A DNA stretch of 43,308 nucleotides from Clostridia bacterium. Its GTDB lineage: Bacteria > Bacillota > Clostridia > UBA1212 > UBA1255. Numbering within the stretch: the first letter of the stretch is position 1; every line of letters begins with the position of its first letter. Below the pieces are notes generated by a model. The model did no database searches. It was not told where the DNA came from and was given only the letters and a program-made list of their open reading frames with translations. A program made the translations under genes and the position numbers. Positions 30,527-38,820 of this stretch are shown one piece after another. The stretch is from assembly GCA_016287565.1 (NCBI GenBank), contig JAEFAM010000015.1, forward strand, positions 1 to 43,308, written 5' to 3'.

Positions 30527-31189
30527 ATGAAATTCGATATCGGGACAGTTTTCGACAACAAATACCTGAAGACCTACGACCTGGGATACGGCGACGGGAA
30601 GCATTATTATATGGCTTCCAGGCGGGACGCCGGGGGCGTTGCCGCTTCGATGACTGACGAGGAATTTTGGGCAATGCTGCCTGACGCCGTGACCTGCTGC
30701 GTTATATTCACCGACCCCGGCGACGCTGCCGGCGAAAACGACCGTCTCCTGCTGTCTTACGAATTCAGATATCCCTGCGGCAGATACCTGCTGAGCCCTC
30801 CCGCCGGACTGATCGATCCGGAAGACCGTTCGGCCCCGGACGCGCTGCTCCGCACGGCGGAAAGAGAGATCAAAGAAGAGACGGGACTGGAGCTGGACCG
30901 GGAGAGGGGAGACAGGCTGTTCGAAGTTTCTCCCTTGCTGTTCAGTTCTCCCGGCATGACCGACGAGAGCAACGGCATCGCCTGCGCCGTGCTGAACCGC
31001 CCCTGGACCGAGGCGAAGATCGGATACGGCAACGCCACAGGCACGGAAATGTTCGACGGCAGCCTGTTCGTTTCCAGGAGCCAGGCAAGAGAACTCATAA
31101 AAAGAGGGCGGGATGAATACGGCAATTTCTATTCCGTATATACCGCCCTGGTGCTTTTCTGCTTCCTTTCAGGCATCTGGAAAGAATAA
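30527..31189 (+). CDS. NUDIX hydrolase (ADP-ribose pyrophosphatase-like)
   Basis: Hydrolase of nucleoside diphosphate derivatives, 220 residues. The catalytic part of the Nudix box is clear (REIKEETGL), preceded by SPPAGLID as in ADP-ribose pyrophosphatases. The space between that Gly and the REUxEE helix is about five residues longer than the standard box, and the first conserved Glu looks replaced by Asp. Substrate uncertain. ATG 30527 follows the dipeptidase stop by 4 bases; the earlier open frame overlaps that gene. The stop codon is part of the A run that serves as the T run of the opposing dapB terminator. Confidence 0.83.
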   Translation: MKFDIGTVFDNKYLKTYDLGYGDGKHYYMASRRDAGGVAASMTDEEFWAMLPDAVTCCVIFTDPGDAAGENDRLLLSYEFRYPCGRYLLSPPAGLIDPEDRSAPDALLRTAEREIKEETGLELDRERGDRLFEVSPLLFSSPGMTDESNGIACAVLNRPWTEAKIGYGNATGTEMFDGSLFVSRSQARELIKRGRDEYGNFYSVYTALVLFCFLSGIWKE

Positions 31190-31216
31190 AAAAACGGGCC
31201 GGGATCGCCCGGCCCG
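31187..31216 (-). terminator. Rho-independent terminator of asd-dapA-dapB
   Basis: CGGGCCGGG (31195-31203) pairs with CCCGGCCCG (31208-31216) around the loop ATCG. On the minus strand it is followed by a T run (31194-31188), which overlaps the stop codon of the convergent Nudix gene. Confidence 0.92.
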
Positions 31217-31229
31217 GAAAGAGATCCTG

Positions 31230-32021
31230 TCAGCTCAGCATGTCGTCCATACCGTACGTGCCGGGCTGTTTTTCTTTGACGAAATCCGCGGCCCTGAGGC
31301 TGCCGTCTGCGAACACGCTCCTGGACAGGGCGCGGTGAGAAAGCTCAACTACTTCATTGTCGCTGATGAACATGACGCTGTGGTCGCCCACTATGTTTCC
31401 GCCCCGGACGGCGCTGATGCCCAGCTCTTTTTTGGAGCGCTTTTCATGGCGCGTCGAACGGTCGTAAACGTAATCGAAACCGCCTTCTCTGGCTTCGTTG
31501 ACCGCGTCAGCCAGCGCAAGGGCCGTGCCGCTGGGTGCGTCAAGCTTCCTGTTGTGGTGCATCTCCACTATCTCTACGTCGAAATCTTCTCCCAGGAACA
31601 GTTCGGACCGGCGTGCCAGCTTTTTAAGGAGCGCGATACCTACGGACATGTTGGCCGAACGGAACACAGGGATCGTTTTGGCGGCTTCCTTTGAAAGCTC
31701 TATATCCTCGGGCTTGACGGCGGTGGTGCAAAGCACCAGCGGCAGTTTCCTTTCCAAGGCGAACAGGATGAGAGAACGGGTCAGGGAAAAGTGGGAAAAG
31801 TCGATTATGGCGTCAGCTTTCACATTCTCCGGCACGGCGTCGAAGCTCCGGTATACCGGGAAAGGCGCGGCGGAAGAAGCCACGTCGGTACCTGCCAGCG
31901 CGTCGATGCCGCACACGATCCTGTAGCGTTCTTCTTCCGACTCGGAATTTTTGGCCCTTACCAGTTCGGTTATGGCTCTGCCCATGCGTCCCAGGGCGCC
32001 GGATAATATGAACGAAGTCAT
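31230..32021 (-). CDS. dapB: 4-hydroxy-tetrahydrodipicolinate reductase DapB
   Basis: NAD(P)H-dependent enzyme of the diaminopimelate/lysine pathway acting after DapA. It has 263 residues. The cofactor loop is ILSGALGRMGR at the N-terminus, and the catalytic motif is MHHNRKLDAPSGTAL, with the His-His pair and the Lys. It overlaps dapA by 4 bases (ATGA) and ends in a strong terminator. Supplies diaminopimelate for peptidoglycan. Confidence 0.96.
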   Translation of the reverse strand: MTSFILSGALGRMGRAITELVRAKNSESEEERYRIVCGIDALAGTDVASSAAPFPVYRSFDAVPENVKADAIIDFSHFSLTRSLILFALERKLPLVLCTTAVKPEDIELSKEAAKTIPVFRSANMSVGIALLKKLARRSELFLGEDFDVEIVEMHHNRKLDAPSGTALALADAVNEAREGGFDYVYDRSTRHEKRSKKELGISAVRGGNIVGDHSVMFISDNEVVELSHRALSRSVFADGSLRAADFVKEKQPGTYGMDDMLS

Positions 32022-32944
32022 TTTAACGCACCTTTAACGATGATGGGCTTTTTAACGTTTTTGGCCTTATATTCTTCGATGGCCTGTTTCAGGAACTCAC
32101 GGTTCTTGTCCTCCATGTCGCAGAGGGGAAGGCGGCAGCCGCCTACGTTGAAGCCCAGGATGTTCAGCGCTCCCTTTACGGGAATGGGATTGACCTCGCA
32201 GAACAGCGCTTTAACCAGGCCCAGGATGGACGCCTGGAGCTCCCAGGACCCGTTGACGTCTCCGGCCTTGTATTTCATGACCATGTCGTGCATGACTCTC
32301 GGATAGATGTTGGAGACCACGGAAATGACGCCCTGGCCGCCTGCGCCCAGCATAAGAGTCACCTGGCCGTCCTCGCCGGACCAGATGTTGAGGTCGTCGC
32401 CGCACTTGCAGCGCGTCTCGCTGACCTGGCCGAGGTTGCACTCCTTGACGCCGTTGATGTTGGGTATGAGAGAAAGCTTCTTGAGGGTATCGGGGGCAAT
32501 GTTCACGCCGGTCCTGGAAGGCACGTTGTACAGTATGATGGGCACGTCAACGGCTTTGGCGATGGCAGTGTAATGCTCTATGAGCCCCTTCTGTGTGGCC
32601 TTGTTGTAGTAGGGAGTGACCTGAAGCAACGCGTCTGCGCCCCGCTTAACGGCCTCCCGGCTGAGGTTGATGCCGTGCGCCGTGTCGTTGGAGCCGGTGC
32701 CCGCGATCACCGGGATGCGGCCTGCGGTCTTCTTAACGGCGTATTCGATCACGTCCAGGTGTTCGCTGTCGGGCATGGTGGAAGATTCACCTGTGGTCCC
32801 GCAGATAACGATGGCGTCCGTGCCGCCCTTGATCTGGAACTCGATCAGCTCGCCGAGCTTGTCGAAATCGGTCTCGGAATTGTTGCTGCCCTTAAAGGGT
32901 GTTACGATGGCGCATCCGGCGCCGGTAAATACAGGCTTCTTCAT
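32018..32944 (-). CDS. dapA: 4-hydroxy-tetrahydrodipicolinate synthase DapA
   Basis: Class I aldolase that condenses pyruvate with aspartate semialdehyde. At 308 residues it is slightly longer than usual because of the C-terminal tail. Motifs: GTDAIVICGTTGESSTM (GTTGES), LQVTPYYNKATQKG with the catalytic Tyr, YNVPSRTGVN, and the Schiff-base lysine in INGVKEC. It lies between asd and dapB in one minus-strand operon, 22 bases after asd. Confidence 0.96.
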   Translation of the reverse strand: MKKPVFTGAGCAIVTPFKGSNNSETDFDKLGELIEFQIKGGTDAIVICGTTGESSTMPDSEHLDVIEYAVKKTAGRIPVIAGTGSNDTAHGINLSREAVKRGADALLQVTPYYNKATQKGLIEHYTAIAKAVDVPIILYNVPSRTGVNIAPDTLKKLSLIPNINGVKECNLGQVSETRCKCGDDLNIWSGEDGQVTLMLGAGGQGVISVVSNIYPRVMHDMVMKYKAGDVNGSWELQASILGLVKALFCEVNPIPVKGALNILGFNVGGCRLPLCDMEDKNREFLKQAIEEYKAKNVKKPIIVKGALK

Positions 32945-32966
32945 GATCTCTTCCTCCGTTTTATCT

Positions 32967-34052
32967 TCAGTCTAAATAACCCATGCTGGCGAGAAGTTCC
33001 GCCATGAGCACGCCGCCTCCCGCAGCGCCGCGGATGGTGTTGTGGGAGAGGCATACGAATTTTATGTCGTACTGAGTGTCTTCGCGAAGACGCCCTATGG
33101 AGACTCCCATGCCGTTCTCGCGCATGCGGTCAAGCCCGGTCTGGGGCCTGTTGTCTTCGTCGAAATATTTCAGGAACTGTTTCGGGGCGCTGGGAAGATT
33201 GCGCTTCTGGGCCTCGCCCTCGTAATTGTTCCAGATGTCGATTATCTCTTCTTTGGAGGGAAGCGTTCCGTCGAAGGAGGCGAACACCGCGCCCATATGG
33301 CCGTCGGACACGGGCACTCTCAGGCACTGGGCCGTGAATGCGGGAGAGGAGGCGGGAACGATGATGCCGTTCTCCAGCTTTCCGAAGAGCTTCAGGGGCT
33401 CCTTCTCCGATTTTTCCTCTTCGCCGCCGATGTAGGGGATGACGTTGTCGATCATCTCCGGCCAGGAGGCGAAAGTCTTGCCGGCGCCGGAAATGGCCTG
33501 GTAAGTGCATACAAGCACTTTAGAAAGGCCGTATTTTCTCAGTGGATGCAGCGCCGGGACGTAGCTCTGAAGGGAGCAGTTGGATTTGACGGCAATGAAG
33601 CCGCGCCTGGTGCCAAGGCGTTTTCTCTGATATTCTATGACGGCGGCGTGCTCGGGGTTGATCTCCGGCACGATCATGGGCACGTCGGGCGTGAAGCGGT
33701 TGGCGCTGTTGTTGGAGATGACGGGGCAATCGAGCCTGGCGTAGCGGTCTTCCAGAGCCTTCGTCTCCTCTTTACTCATATTGACGGCGCAGAATACGAA
33801 ATCCACGGTGCCCGCGATCTCTTCCGCGTCTTTGTCCGCGTCTTTGACTACCATATCTCTGTACTTCTGGGGAATGGGAGCGGTCATGGACCATTTGGTG
33901 CCTACGGCTTCGACGTAAGTCTTGCCCGCGGATCTTCCGCTGGCTGCCAGCAGTACCACGTTAAACCAGGGGTGATCCTCCAGGAGCAGCATAAAACGCT
34001 GTCCCACCATGCCCGTAGCTCCGATAATTCCTACGTTATAACGCTCTTTCAT
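32967..34052 (-). CDS. asd: Aspartate-semialdehyde dehydrogenase, archaeal/fungal type
   Basis: NADP-dependent enzyme reducing aspartyl phosphate to the semialdehyde, the branch point to lysine, threonine and methionine. Its 361 residues and sequence (VGIIGATGMVGQRFMLLLEDHPWF, key part GATGMVGQRF) fit the archaeal/fungal subfamily of Asd, found also in some Clostridia, and not the E. coli form. The catalytic cysteine is in SNCSLQSYVPAL, and the active-site His in DGHMGAVF. I use ATG 34052 with AAGGAG upstream on the minus strand. It is first in asd-dapA-dapB. Confidence 0.94.
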   Translation of the reverse strand: MKERYNVGIIGATGMVGQRFMLLLEDHPWFNVVLLAASGRSAGKTYVEAVGTKWSMTAPIPQKYRDMVVKDADKDAEEIAGTVDFVFCAVNMSKEETKALEDRYARLDCPVISNNSANRFTPDVPMIVPEINPEHAAVIEYQRKRLGTRRGFIAVKSNCSLQSYVPALHPLRKYGLSKVLVCTYQAISGAGKTFASWPEMIDNVIPYIGGEEEKSEKEPLKLFGKLENGIIVPASSPAFTAQCLRVPVSDGHMGAVFASFDGTLPSKEEIIDIWNNYEGEAQKRNLPSAPKQFLKYFDEDNRPQTGLDRMRENGMGVSIGRLREDTQYDIKFVCLSHNTIRGAAGGGVLMAELLASMGYLD

Positions 34053-34132
34053 TTTTGTAAACTCCTTGCTGCCGTTCCCCTCCGGACCATGCCGGGACAA
34101 TGCTTCTCTGAGGCACACCGAGGGTCATTCTA

Positions 34133-34160
34133 ACTATACCACTATCAGCGGGAAAGTCAA
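34133..34160 (-). promoter_or_regulatory. Promoter of asd-dapA-dapB
   Basis: On the minus strand TTGACT (34160-34155), a 16-bp spacer and TATAGT (34138-34133). The leader of about 75 bases is too short for a lysine riboswitch and none is seen. Confidence 0.65.
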
Positions 34161-34167
34161 TAACAAA

Positions 34168-34197
34168 TTGACGCCTTGGGCGCCTTTCGGGTATAAT
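34168..34197 (+). promoter_or_regulatory. Promoter of the YgjP-like metallopeptidase gene
   Basis: TTGACG at 34168-34173, an 18-bp spacer and TATAAT at 34192-34197. It is divergent from the asd promoter, with the -35 boxes only 7 bases apart. Confidence 0.8.
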
Positions 34198-34272
34198 TTC
34201 AACCGTAAAAAGCGCGGCGGAAGGCGGCCCCGCCCCGTCAAAAAACAAAAGGGAAAGACCGGAGCGTAAGTT

Positions 34273-34821
34273 ATGGATTATACTGTGATCCGGAGCAAAA
34301 GAAAGACGGTATCGATAGAGGTGCGCCCGGAGGGCGTGTTCGTCAGGGCGCCTAAACGCTGCTCCGACGACGAGATACGCAGGATCGTAGAGGAGAAAAG
34401 CGGCTGGATCCGGAAGAAACTGTCCGAACTGGAGGCACGCGCGAAGGCCGCGGAAGGGGCCGGACCGTTCTCGGACGAAGAGATCGGGGAGCTGTACAAA
34501 AAGGCCAGGGCGTATTTGCCGGAGCGGGTCGGTCATTATGCTTCGCTCATTGGGGTAAGGCCGGGCCGGATCACCATAAGGTGCCAGAAGACCAGGTGGG
34601 GGAGCTGCAGCGCGAAGGGCAATCTCAATTTCAACTGCCTCCTCATGCTTTGCCCGCCGGAAGTCATCGACAGCGTGGTGGTGCACGAGCTCTGCCACCT
34701 GAAGGAGATGAACCATTCGGCCCGGTTCTACGGCCTGGTGCGCGGATATTGCCCCGGATACGACCGGTGCCGCCGGTGGCTTAAGGACAAAGGAACCGTT
34801 TTGATGGACAGGTTGAAATAA
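34273..34821 (+). CDS. YgjP-like (DUF45, M48-related) metallopeptidase
   Basis: Small cytosolic Zn peptidase-like protein of 182 residues. The family features are YTVIRSKRKTVSIEVRPEG at the N-terminus, QKTRWGSCSAKGNLNFN in the middle (TRWGSCS is the hallmark) and the HExxH motif in VVVHELCHLKEMNHSARF, where the second segment supplies the third ligand region. Biological substrate unknown. It forms a single-gene unit before rpsT. Confidence 0.88.
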   Translation: MDYTVIRSKRKTVSIEVRPEGVFVRAPKRCSDDEIRRIVEEKSGWIRKKLSELEARAKAAEGAGPFSDEEIGELYKKARAYLPERVGHYASLIGVRPGRITIRCQKTRWGSCSAKGNLNFNCLLMLCPPEVIDSVVVHELCHLKEMNHSARFYGLVRGYCPGYDRCRRWLKDKGTVLMDRLK

Positions 34822-34846
34822 AACGTAAATAAAGCGCAAAAAACAG

Positions 34847-34875
34847 TTGCGCGTGGAAAAATATTGTGCTACAAT
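34847..34875 (+). promoter_or_regulatory. Promoter of rpsT
   Basis: TTGCGC at 34847-34852, a 17-bp spacer and TACAAT at 34870-34875. Confidence 0.7.
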
Positions 34876-34924
34876 TCGTCAGTACGCGTAAAAGCGTCCA
34901 GTTCGCCACAGGAGGTGAATCAAA

Positions 34925-35188
34925 TTGCCGAATATCAAATCTGCTAAAAAAAGAGTGTTAGTGGCTGAGAGAAACCACGCCAGGAACGTATCTGCAAAAT
35001 CCGCAGTCAGGACTTCTGTTAAGAAGGCGAGACTGGCTGTCGCAAATAAAGCTGACAACGCAGACGAGGCCGTGAAAGCAGCTTCCATTTCCGTGGATAA
35101 GGCCGTTTCCAAGGGCATCATGCATAAGAATACCGCCGCTCGCAGAAAGTCCAGACTTGCCAAAGCTCTGAACGCTTCTAAGGAATGA
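34925..35188 (+). CDS. rpsT: 30S ribosomal protein S20
   Basis: Primary 16S rRNA-binding protein of 87 residues that forms a three-helix bundle at the base of the 30S body. The start MPNIKSAKKRVLVAERNHARN (PNIKSAKKR) and the end NTAARRKSRLAKALN are diagnostic. Translation starts at TTG 34925 with AGGAGGTGA upstream; UUG is also the start of rpsT in E. coli, where it takes part in autogenous control. No convincing terminator was found after it. Confidence 0.97.
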   Translation: MPNIKSAKKRVLVAERNHARNVSAKSAVRTSVKKARLAVANKADNADEAVKAASISVDKAVSKGIMHKNTAARRKSRLAKALNASKE

Positions 35189-35360
35189 GGTTTCTTACCG
35201 ACGCACAGCAAAACTGACTTCCGTTTCGCTTTTACGGGACGGGAGCTTTTTGTCTGTCATAACGCGGCCGGGACGGAAACTTAACAGGACCGCAGCGGTA
35301 CCGCGAGATGACAGTAACAAGGCCGGCGCGAAACCGGCTCAGGATCCGGAGGGTAACAGT

Positions 35361-36191
35361 ATGTATATCGAGAAAAAGCTGCTCAGCAGCGACGGAAAAT
35401 ACTACGTTGACGTGTACGTTCAGACGGAGACGCCCGAGATCGGGCTGTCGCATAAGAGGCCCATGGTGGTGGTATTGCCCGGCGGCGGATACATGGCCAC
35501 GTCGGACAGGGAAGCGGAACCCATCGCGCTTTCATATATTGCCGCGGGGTTCAACGCCGCGGTGGTGCGCTACCGCATAAGAGAGGACGCCGCCTGGCCG
35601 AATCCCCAGGTCGACGCTTCCGAGGCGCTTAAGTATATCAGAGAGAACGCCGAAAGATTCCTGACGGACCCGGATAAGATAGCCGTGTGCGGTTTTTCCG
35701 CCGGAGGCCACCTCACCGCTTCCCTGGGAGTCCACTGGAACGATCCCGAGATACAGGAACGCTCCGGCTGCCACAACGGCGAAAACAGGCCCAACGCCCT
35801 GATCCTGGGTTATCCCGTGATCAACGACCCGGTGCTTTTCTCCGATCCCAGATCGATGCAGGTCCATCTTAAAGATTACGTGGGCACGGACAAATATGAT
35901 GAGATGTACGATTACATCTCCTGCCAGAAACACGTGAAAGCCGGCGTCACGCCTCCCACGTTCATATTCAGCACCTGGGAGGACAGCGTGGTGCCCATCA
36001 AGAACACGCTCCTGTTCGCAGCCGCCCTCGACGAAGAGAGGATACCCGCGGAGATACATATTTTCCAGCGCGGCGAGCACGGAATGGCACTGGGAGATTT
36101 CAGGACCTGCCCCGGCCCCATGAGCGCAGACGCCGTGGACTGGATAAGGCTCAGCGCGAACTGGCTCTGGAACCTTTTCGGACGGGCCTGA
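35361..36191 (+). CDS. Alpha/beta-hydrolase, acetyl-esterase-like
   Basis: Cytosolic serine esterase of 276 residues, in the group related to acetyl-xylan and feruloyl esterases (BD-FAE-like) and acetylhydrolases. The oxyanion-hole motif is VVVLPGGGYMATS, the nucleophile elbow is GFSAGGH, the catalytic Asp is probably in TWEDSVVP and the His in GEHGMAL. I use ATG 35361, with GGAGGG at 35348-35353; the longer open frame from 35250 has no ribosome site. The 172-base gap after rpsT otherwise holds only a weak CCGT/ACGG stem. Substrate unknown; deacetylation of plant or host glycans is possible. Confidence 0.85.
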   Translation: MYIEKKLLSSDGKYYVDVYVQTETPEIGLSHKRPMVVVLPGGGYMATSDREAEPIALSYIAAGFNAAVVRYRIREDAAWPNPQVDASEALKYIRENAERFLTDPDKIAVCGFSAGGHLTASLGVHWNDPEIQERSGCHNGENRPNALILGYPVINDPVLFSDPRSMQVHLKDYVGTDKYDEMYDYISCQKHVKAGVTPPTFIFSTWEDSVVPIKNTLLFAAALDEERIPAEIHIFQRGEHGMALGDFRTCPGPMSADAVDWIRLSANWLWNLFGRA

Positions 36192-36241
36192 ACGTAAATT
36201 AACAGATACGAAAACGATACGAAAACGCCACAAAAACGTCT

Positions 36242-36269
36242 TTGATTTTGACGCCGTTTGTGGTAGAAT
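36242..36269 (+). promoter_or_regulatory. Promoter of the ytxH-like gene
   Basis: TTGATT at 36242-36247, a 16-bp spacer and TAGAAT at 36264-36269. A TTGACG at 36248 is too close to the -10. Confidence 0.55.
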
Positions 36270-36304
36270 ACACAGCGATCAAAATAAACAAGGAGGTAAT
36301 GAAA

Positions 36305-36643
36305 ATGCTCAGTTTACCATTGACAACAGTTAAGAAAGCAAGGCAGGAAGCGCTGGTCAAATCCGTCGTCGCTCTCGCGGCCGGTTTTGCCGCAGGTGCT
36401 GCGGTCGGCGCCGCCCTCGGTCTCCTTTTCGCTCCCAAAGCGGGCGCCGAGACCAGAAAAGACATTGCCGAGAAAACCAAAGAAGTCGTAGGCACCGTAA
36501 AAGACAAGTGCGCTACCACCATCGAGGACGTGAAGGCGAAGATCTCCGAGATCAAAGCCAAGAAAGAAGAGACGGCCGAAGAGGTCGTGGCGGAAGTCGC
36601 CGAGACGGCGGAAGCGGCAGCAGAGGCCGAGTGCGAGGCATAA
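36305..36643 (+). CDS. YtxH-family small membrane protein
   Basis: Protein of 112 residues. The single Gly/Ala-rich membrane helix (about 18-42, AAGFAAGAAVGAALGLLFAP) ends in LFAPKAGAETRKDI, the YtxH signature. A Lys/Glu-rich helix follows, then an acidic Glu/Ala/Val tail. YtxH proteins are linked to general stress in Bacillus; the molecular role is unknown. ATG 36305 is 8 bases after AGGAGG; ATG 36299 would be only 2 bases away. It is followed by a DUF948-like gene, the same pairing as ytxH and ytxG. Confidence 0.82.
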   Translation: MLSLPLTTVKKARQEALVKSVVALAAGFAAGAAVGAALGLLFAPKAGAETRKDIAEKTKEVVGTVKDKCATTIEDVKAKISEIKAKKEETAEEVVAEVAETAEAAAEAECEA

Positions 36644-36665
36644 GCCGGAAAAGGTCTGGTGAGTT

Positions 36666-37073
36666 ATGATGAAAACACTGATCGCCGCCGAAAGCGGCAA
36701 TATCAGCCTTCCTTTCTCCTGGTCGCAGCTTCTTCTGGGACTACTGGCCATCGCGGGGATCGTTGCGATAGTCGTACTTATCGTGCTCCTTGTCAGACTT
36801 GCCGGAACGGTTAAGAAGGTCAACAAGCTCCTGGGCGACAATTCCGCCCAGCTGGACGAGACGCTTAAAAAGCTTCCCAGCATTGCCACCGGCGCCGACG
36901 AGACCATCGCCAATGTAAAAGGCATCACAGGATCCGTCAACGACGTGGTCACCGACGTTACGGAGCTCGTGGACACTTTCACCACTCCCGAGGGAGCGGG
37001 CGGAATAGTCGCTTCCGTTGCGGGCGCCATCGTGAGCGTGGTCCAGGTGATCAAGGAAATGAAGGATAAGTAA
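36666..37073 (+). CDS. DUF948/YtxG-like membrane protein
   Basis: Protein of 135 residues with one membrane helix (about 20-45, rich in Ile, Val and Leu), followed by an amphipathic heptad-like helix (VKKVNKLLGDNSAQLDETLKKL in its core, then Ile/Val-rich turns). This is the layout of DUF948/YtxG proteins, which lie beside ytxH in Bacillus. Function unknown; a membrane-anchored coiled-coil role is inferred. The gap to the ytxH-like gene is 22 bases. Confidence 0.7.
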   Translation: MMKTLIAAESGNISLPFSWSQLLLGLLAIAGIVAIVVLIVLLVRLAGTVKKVNKLLGDNSAQLDETLKKLPSIATGADETIANVKGITGSVNDVVTDVTELVDTFTTPEGAGGIVASVAGAIVSVVQVIKEMKDK

Positions 37074-37089
37074 GAAGCTCCGAGCGCGT

Positions 37090-37121
37090 CTCCGGCTGCC
37101 CGAAATTAAAGGCGGCCGGAG
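37090..37121 (+). other. Strong hairpin after the YtxG-like gene
   Basis: CTCCGGCTGCC (37090-37100) pairs with GGCGGCCGGAG (37111-37121), 11 bp with one T-G pair and a 10-base loop. Only a short T run (TTTT, 37133-37136) follows at a distance, so it may be a weak terminator or an mRNA 3' barrier. Confidence 0.5.
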
Positions 37122-37144
37122 CGCCGAAGCGCTTTTAGCAGATC

Positions 37145-37684
37145 ATGGGAACGGTAGAACAGTTCGTAAAAAAGAAGAAGAGCCCCTGGGCAGTATTGCT
37201 GGTGATCGCATATTTCGCCGCTGCAGTGCTGCTTACGTTCGGCCTCTACAAACTGGCCGGAAGGATAGCTTTCGTACCGGCCCCGTTCCTGCTGATAGGC
37301 GCATTGCTGGCCTCCCGGTACACCATTATGATGTCCAAGGTGGAATACGAATATTCCGTCAATACGGGAGTGCTGAACATCGACGCCATCTACGATCAGA
37401 CAAAGCGCAGGCACGTGATAAACGTCAACGCCTCTTCCATAACCGCATTCGGCAGGCTGTGCGACGACAAGGCGAAAGACGACGCTTCACGCGTTAAAAA
37501 AGCGATCTACTGTTCTTCCAGCGACGAGGACGAACAGGCGTTCTATTTCGTTTGTCCCAACGAGAACAAGGGCGATTTCATGTATATCTTCGAGCCCGAC
37601 AAGCAGGTGCTCCGGGCGATCGAGGCCTACAACCCCATGATCAAAAGATATACGGCGTGGCTGGGAAGCGGCCACGGATATTGA
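37145..37684 (+). CDS. DUF6106-like membrane protein, function unknown
   Basis: Protein of 179 residues. It opens with MGTVEQFVKKKKSP, then two membrane segments (about 15-35 and 40-60), then a cytosolic domain with VEYEYSVNTGVLNIDAIYDQTKRRHVINVNASSI (core EYEYSVNTGVLNID), ending in a region of alternating charged and aromatic residues. This layout fits the clostridial DUF6106 family, as I recall it; no function is known. The ribosome site is weak. The tRNA-Arg gene follows 54 bases after the stop. Confidence 0.6.
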   Translation: MGTVEQFVKKKKSPWAVLLVIAYFAAAVLLTFGLYKLAGRIAFVPAPFLLIGALLASRYTIMMSKVEYEYSVNTGVLNIDAIYDQTKRRHVINVNASSITAFGRLCDDKAKDDASRVKKAIYCSSSDEDEQAFYFVCPNENKGDFMYIFEPDKQVLRAIEAYNPMIKRYTAWLGSGHGY

Positions 37685-37738
37685 CGGCGGCAGCTTTGCT
37701 TCCCAAAGAGCCGTTCAAATCCAATCTGATATTTATAT

Positions 37739-37810
37739 GCTCCGGTGGTCTAATGGATACGATAGCAGACTCCGACTCTGCTGATATGGGTTCGATTCCC
37801 GTCCGGGGTA
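37739..37810 (+). tRNA. tRNA-Arg (anticodon CCG)
   Basis: 72-base cloverleaf. Acceptor GCTCCGG (37739-37745) pairs with CCGGGGT (37803-37809) with two G-U pairs; discriminator A at 37810. Short D stem GTC/GAT, anticodon stem GCAGA/TCTGC with loop CTCCGAC (anticodon CCG at 37772-37774), T stem ATGGG/CCCGT with loop TTCGATT. It reads CGG. CCA is not encoded; seven T follow directly at 37811-37817. Confidence 0.93.
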
Positions 37811-37880
37811 TTTTTTTATGTCACAAAGCTATATTGCTCCGAAGCGCGAGATTCTCTGCGGGAGAGGGAAAGGACGGAAT

Positions 37881-38819
37881 ATGGAAAACGTTTTAGACAG
37901 AAACAGATCCGTACTGAGAACGGTCGGTCTTTCCAAGAAATACAAGAACGTATATGCCGTAAAAGGCGTTGATATGCATATCGAAAAAGGCGATATATAC
38001 GGCTTCGTAGGCGAGAACGGCGCCGGCAAGACGACGGTCATCAGGCTGATCACCGGCCTCGCCGAGCCTTCCGAGGGCACGTTCTATCTCTTCGGCGAGG
38101 AAAAAGACGCGGCGCAGAAGAAACGGCGCATAGCCGGCATAGTGGAGAACGTCTCTCTTAACAAGTCGATGACCGCGCTGGAAAATCTAAAATATCAATG
38201 CTACATCTGCGGCATCAGCAGGACCGACGGAGAACTTGAAGACACGCTCAGGGAAGTAGGGCTGGATCCTGTGGAACTTGCCGGGCGCAAGGTCCGCAAT
38301 TTTTCTCTCGGCATGCGCCAGCGGCTGGGCATTGCCTCCGTCATGATACAGGAGCCCGAGTTCATATTGCTGGACGAACCGATGAACGGGCTGGATCCCC
38401 AGGGGTTCGTTGACGTGCGCGAGATCATTCTGAAGCTGAACCGCAAAGGCATAACGTTCCTGATCTCCAGCCACATTTTGTCGGAACTGGACAAGATCTG
38501 CAACAAGATAGGCTTTATTTCCGGCGGCGTTCTGACAGAAGAGATACTGGTGGAGGACCTCCACAAAAAATCCGGCGCCCGCATCGTGGTCAAATTCCCG
38601 GCTCCTGAAGCAGCGGAGAACGCGCTGGCAAAACTTTCGGCCTACGGTTTTGCAGGCGGCGGCAGCTGCGAGGCCGAGGGAGATATGCTCACGGTCTACG
38701 GCAGCGCCGATATCAACGAGGTCATCGCTGCGATCGTGCGCGAACGGTTGACGATCACCTCCATCACGGTCAAAGAGAGATCGGTGGAAGACTACTACAT
38801 CGAGAAAGCGAGGGATTGA
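37881..38819 (+). CDS. ABC transporter ATP-binding protein
   Basis: Nucleotide-binding subunit of an ABC-2 type exporter, 312 residues. Walker A GENGAGKTTVIRL (about residues 48-60), Q-loop region, signature FSLGMRQRLGIA, Walker B FILLDEPMNGLDPQG and H-loop ISSHIL. The C-terminal extension (about 215-312) is the usual accessory domain of BcrA/CcmA-like exporters. ATG 37881 has AAAGGA 6 bases upstream. It is followed at once by the permease gene. The substrate (drug, peptide or lipid) cannot be inferred. Confidence 0.92.
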   Translation: MENVLDRNRSVLRTVGLSKKYKNVYAVKGVDMHIEKGDIYGFVGENGAGKTTVIRLITGLAEPSEGTFYLFGEEKDAAQKKRRIAGIVENVSLNKSMTALENLKYQCYICGISRTDGELEDTLREVGLDPVELAGRKVRNFSLGMRQRLGIASVMIQEPEFILLDEPMNGLDPQGFVDVREIILKLNRKGITFLISSHILSELDKICNKIGFISGGVLTEEILVEDLHKKSGARIVVKFPAPEAAENALAKLSAYGFAGGGSCEAEGDMLTVYGSADINEVIAAIVRERLTITSITVKERSVEDYYIEKARD

Positions 38820-38820
38820 C

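Noticed and set aside
34053-34132. Lysine riboswitch upstream of asd-dapA-dapB
   Set aside because: The leader is only about 75 bases and shows none of the five-helix lysine element.
34066-34269. 67-codon frame upstream of the metallopeptidase
   Set aside because: It spans the two divergent promoters and has no ribosome binding site.
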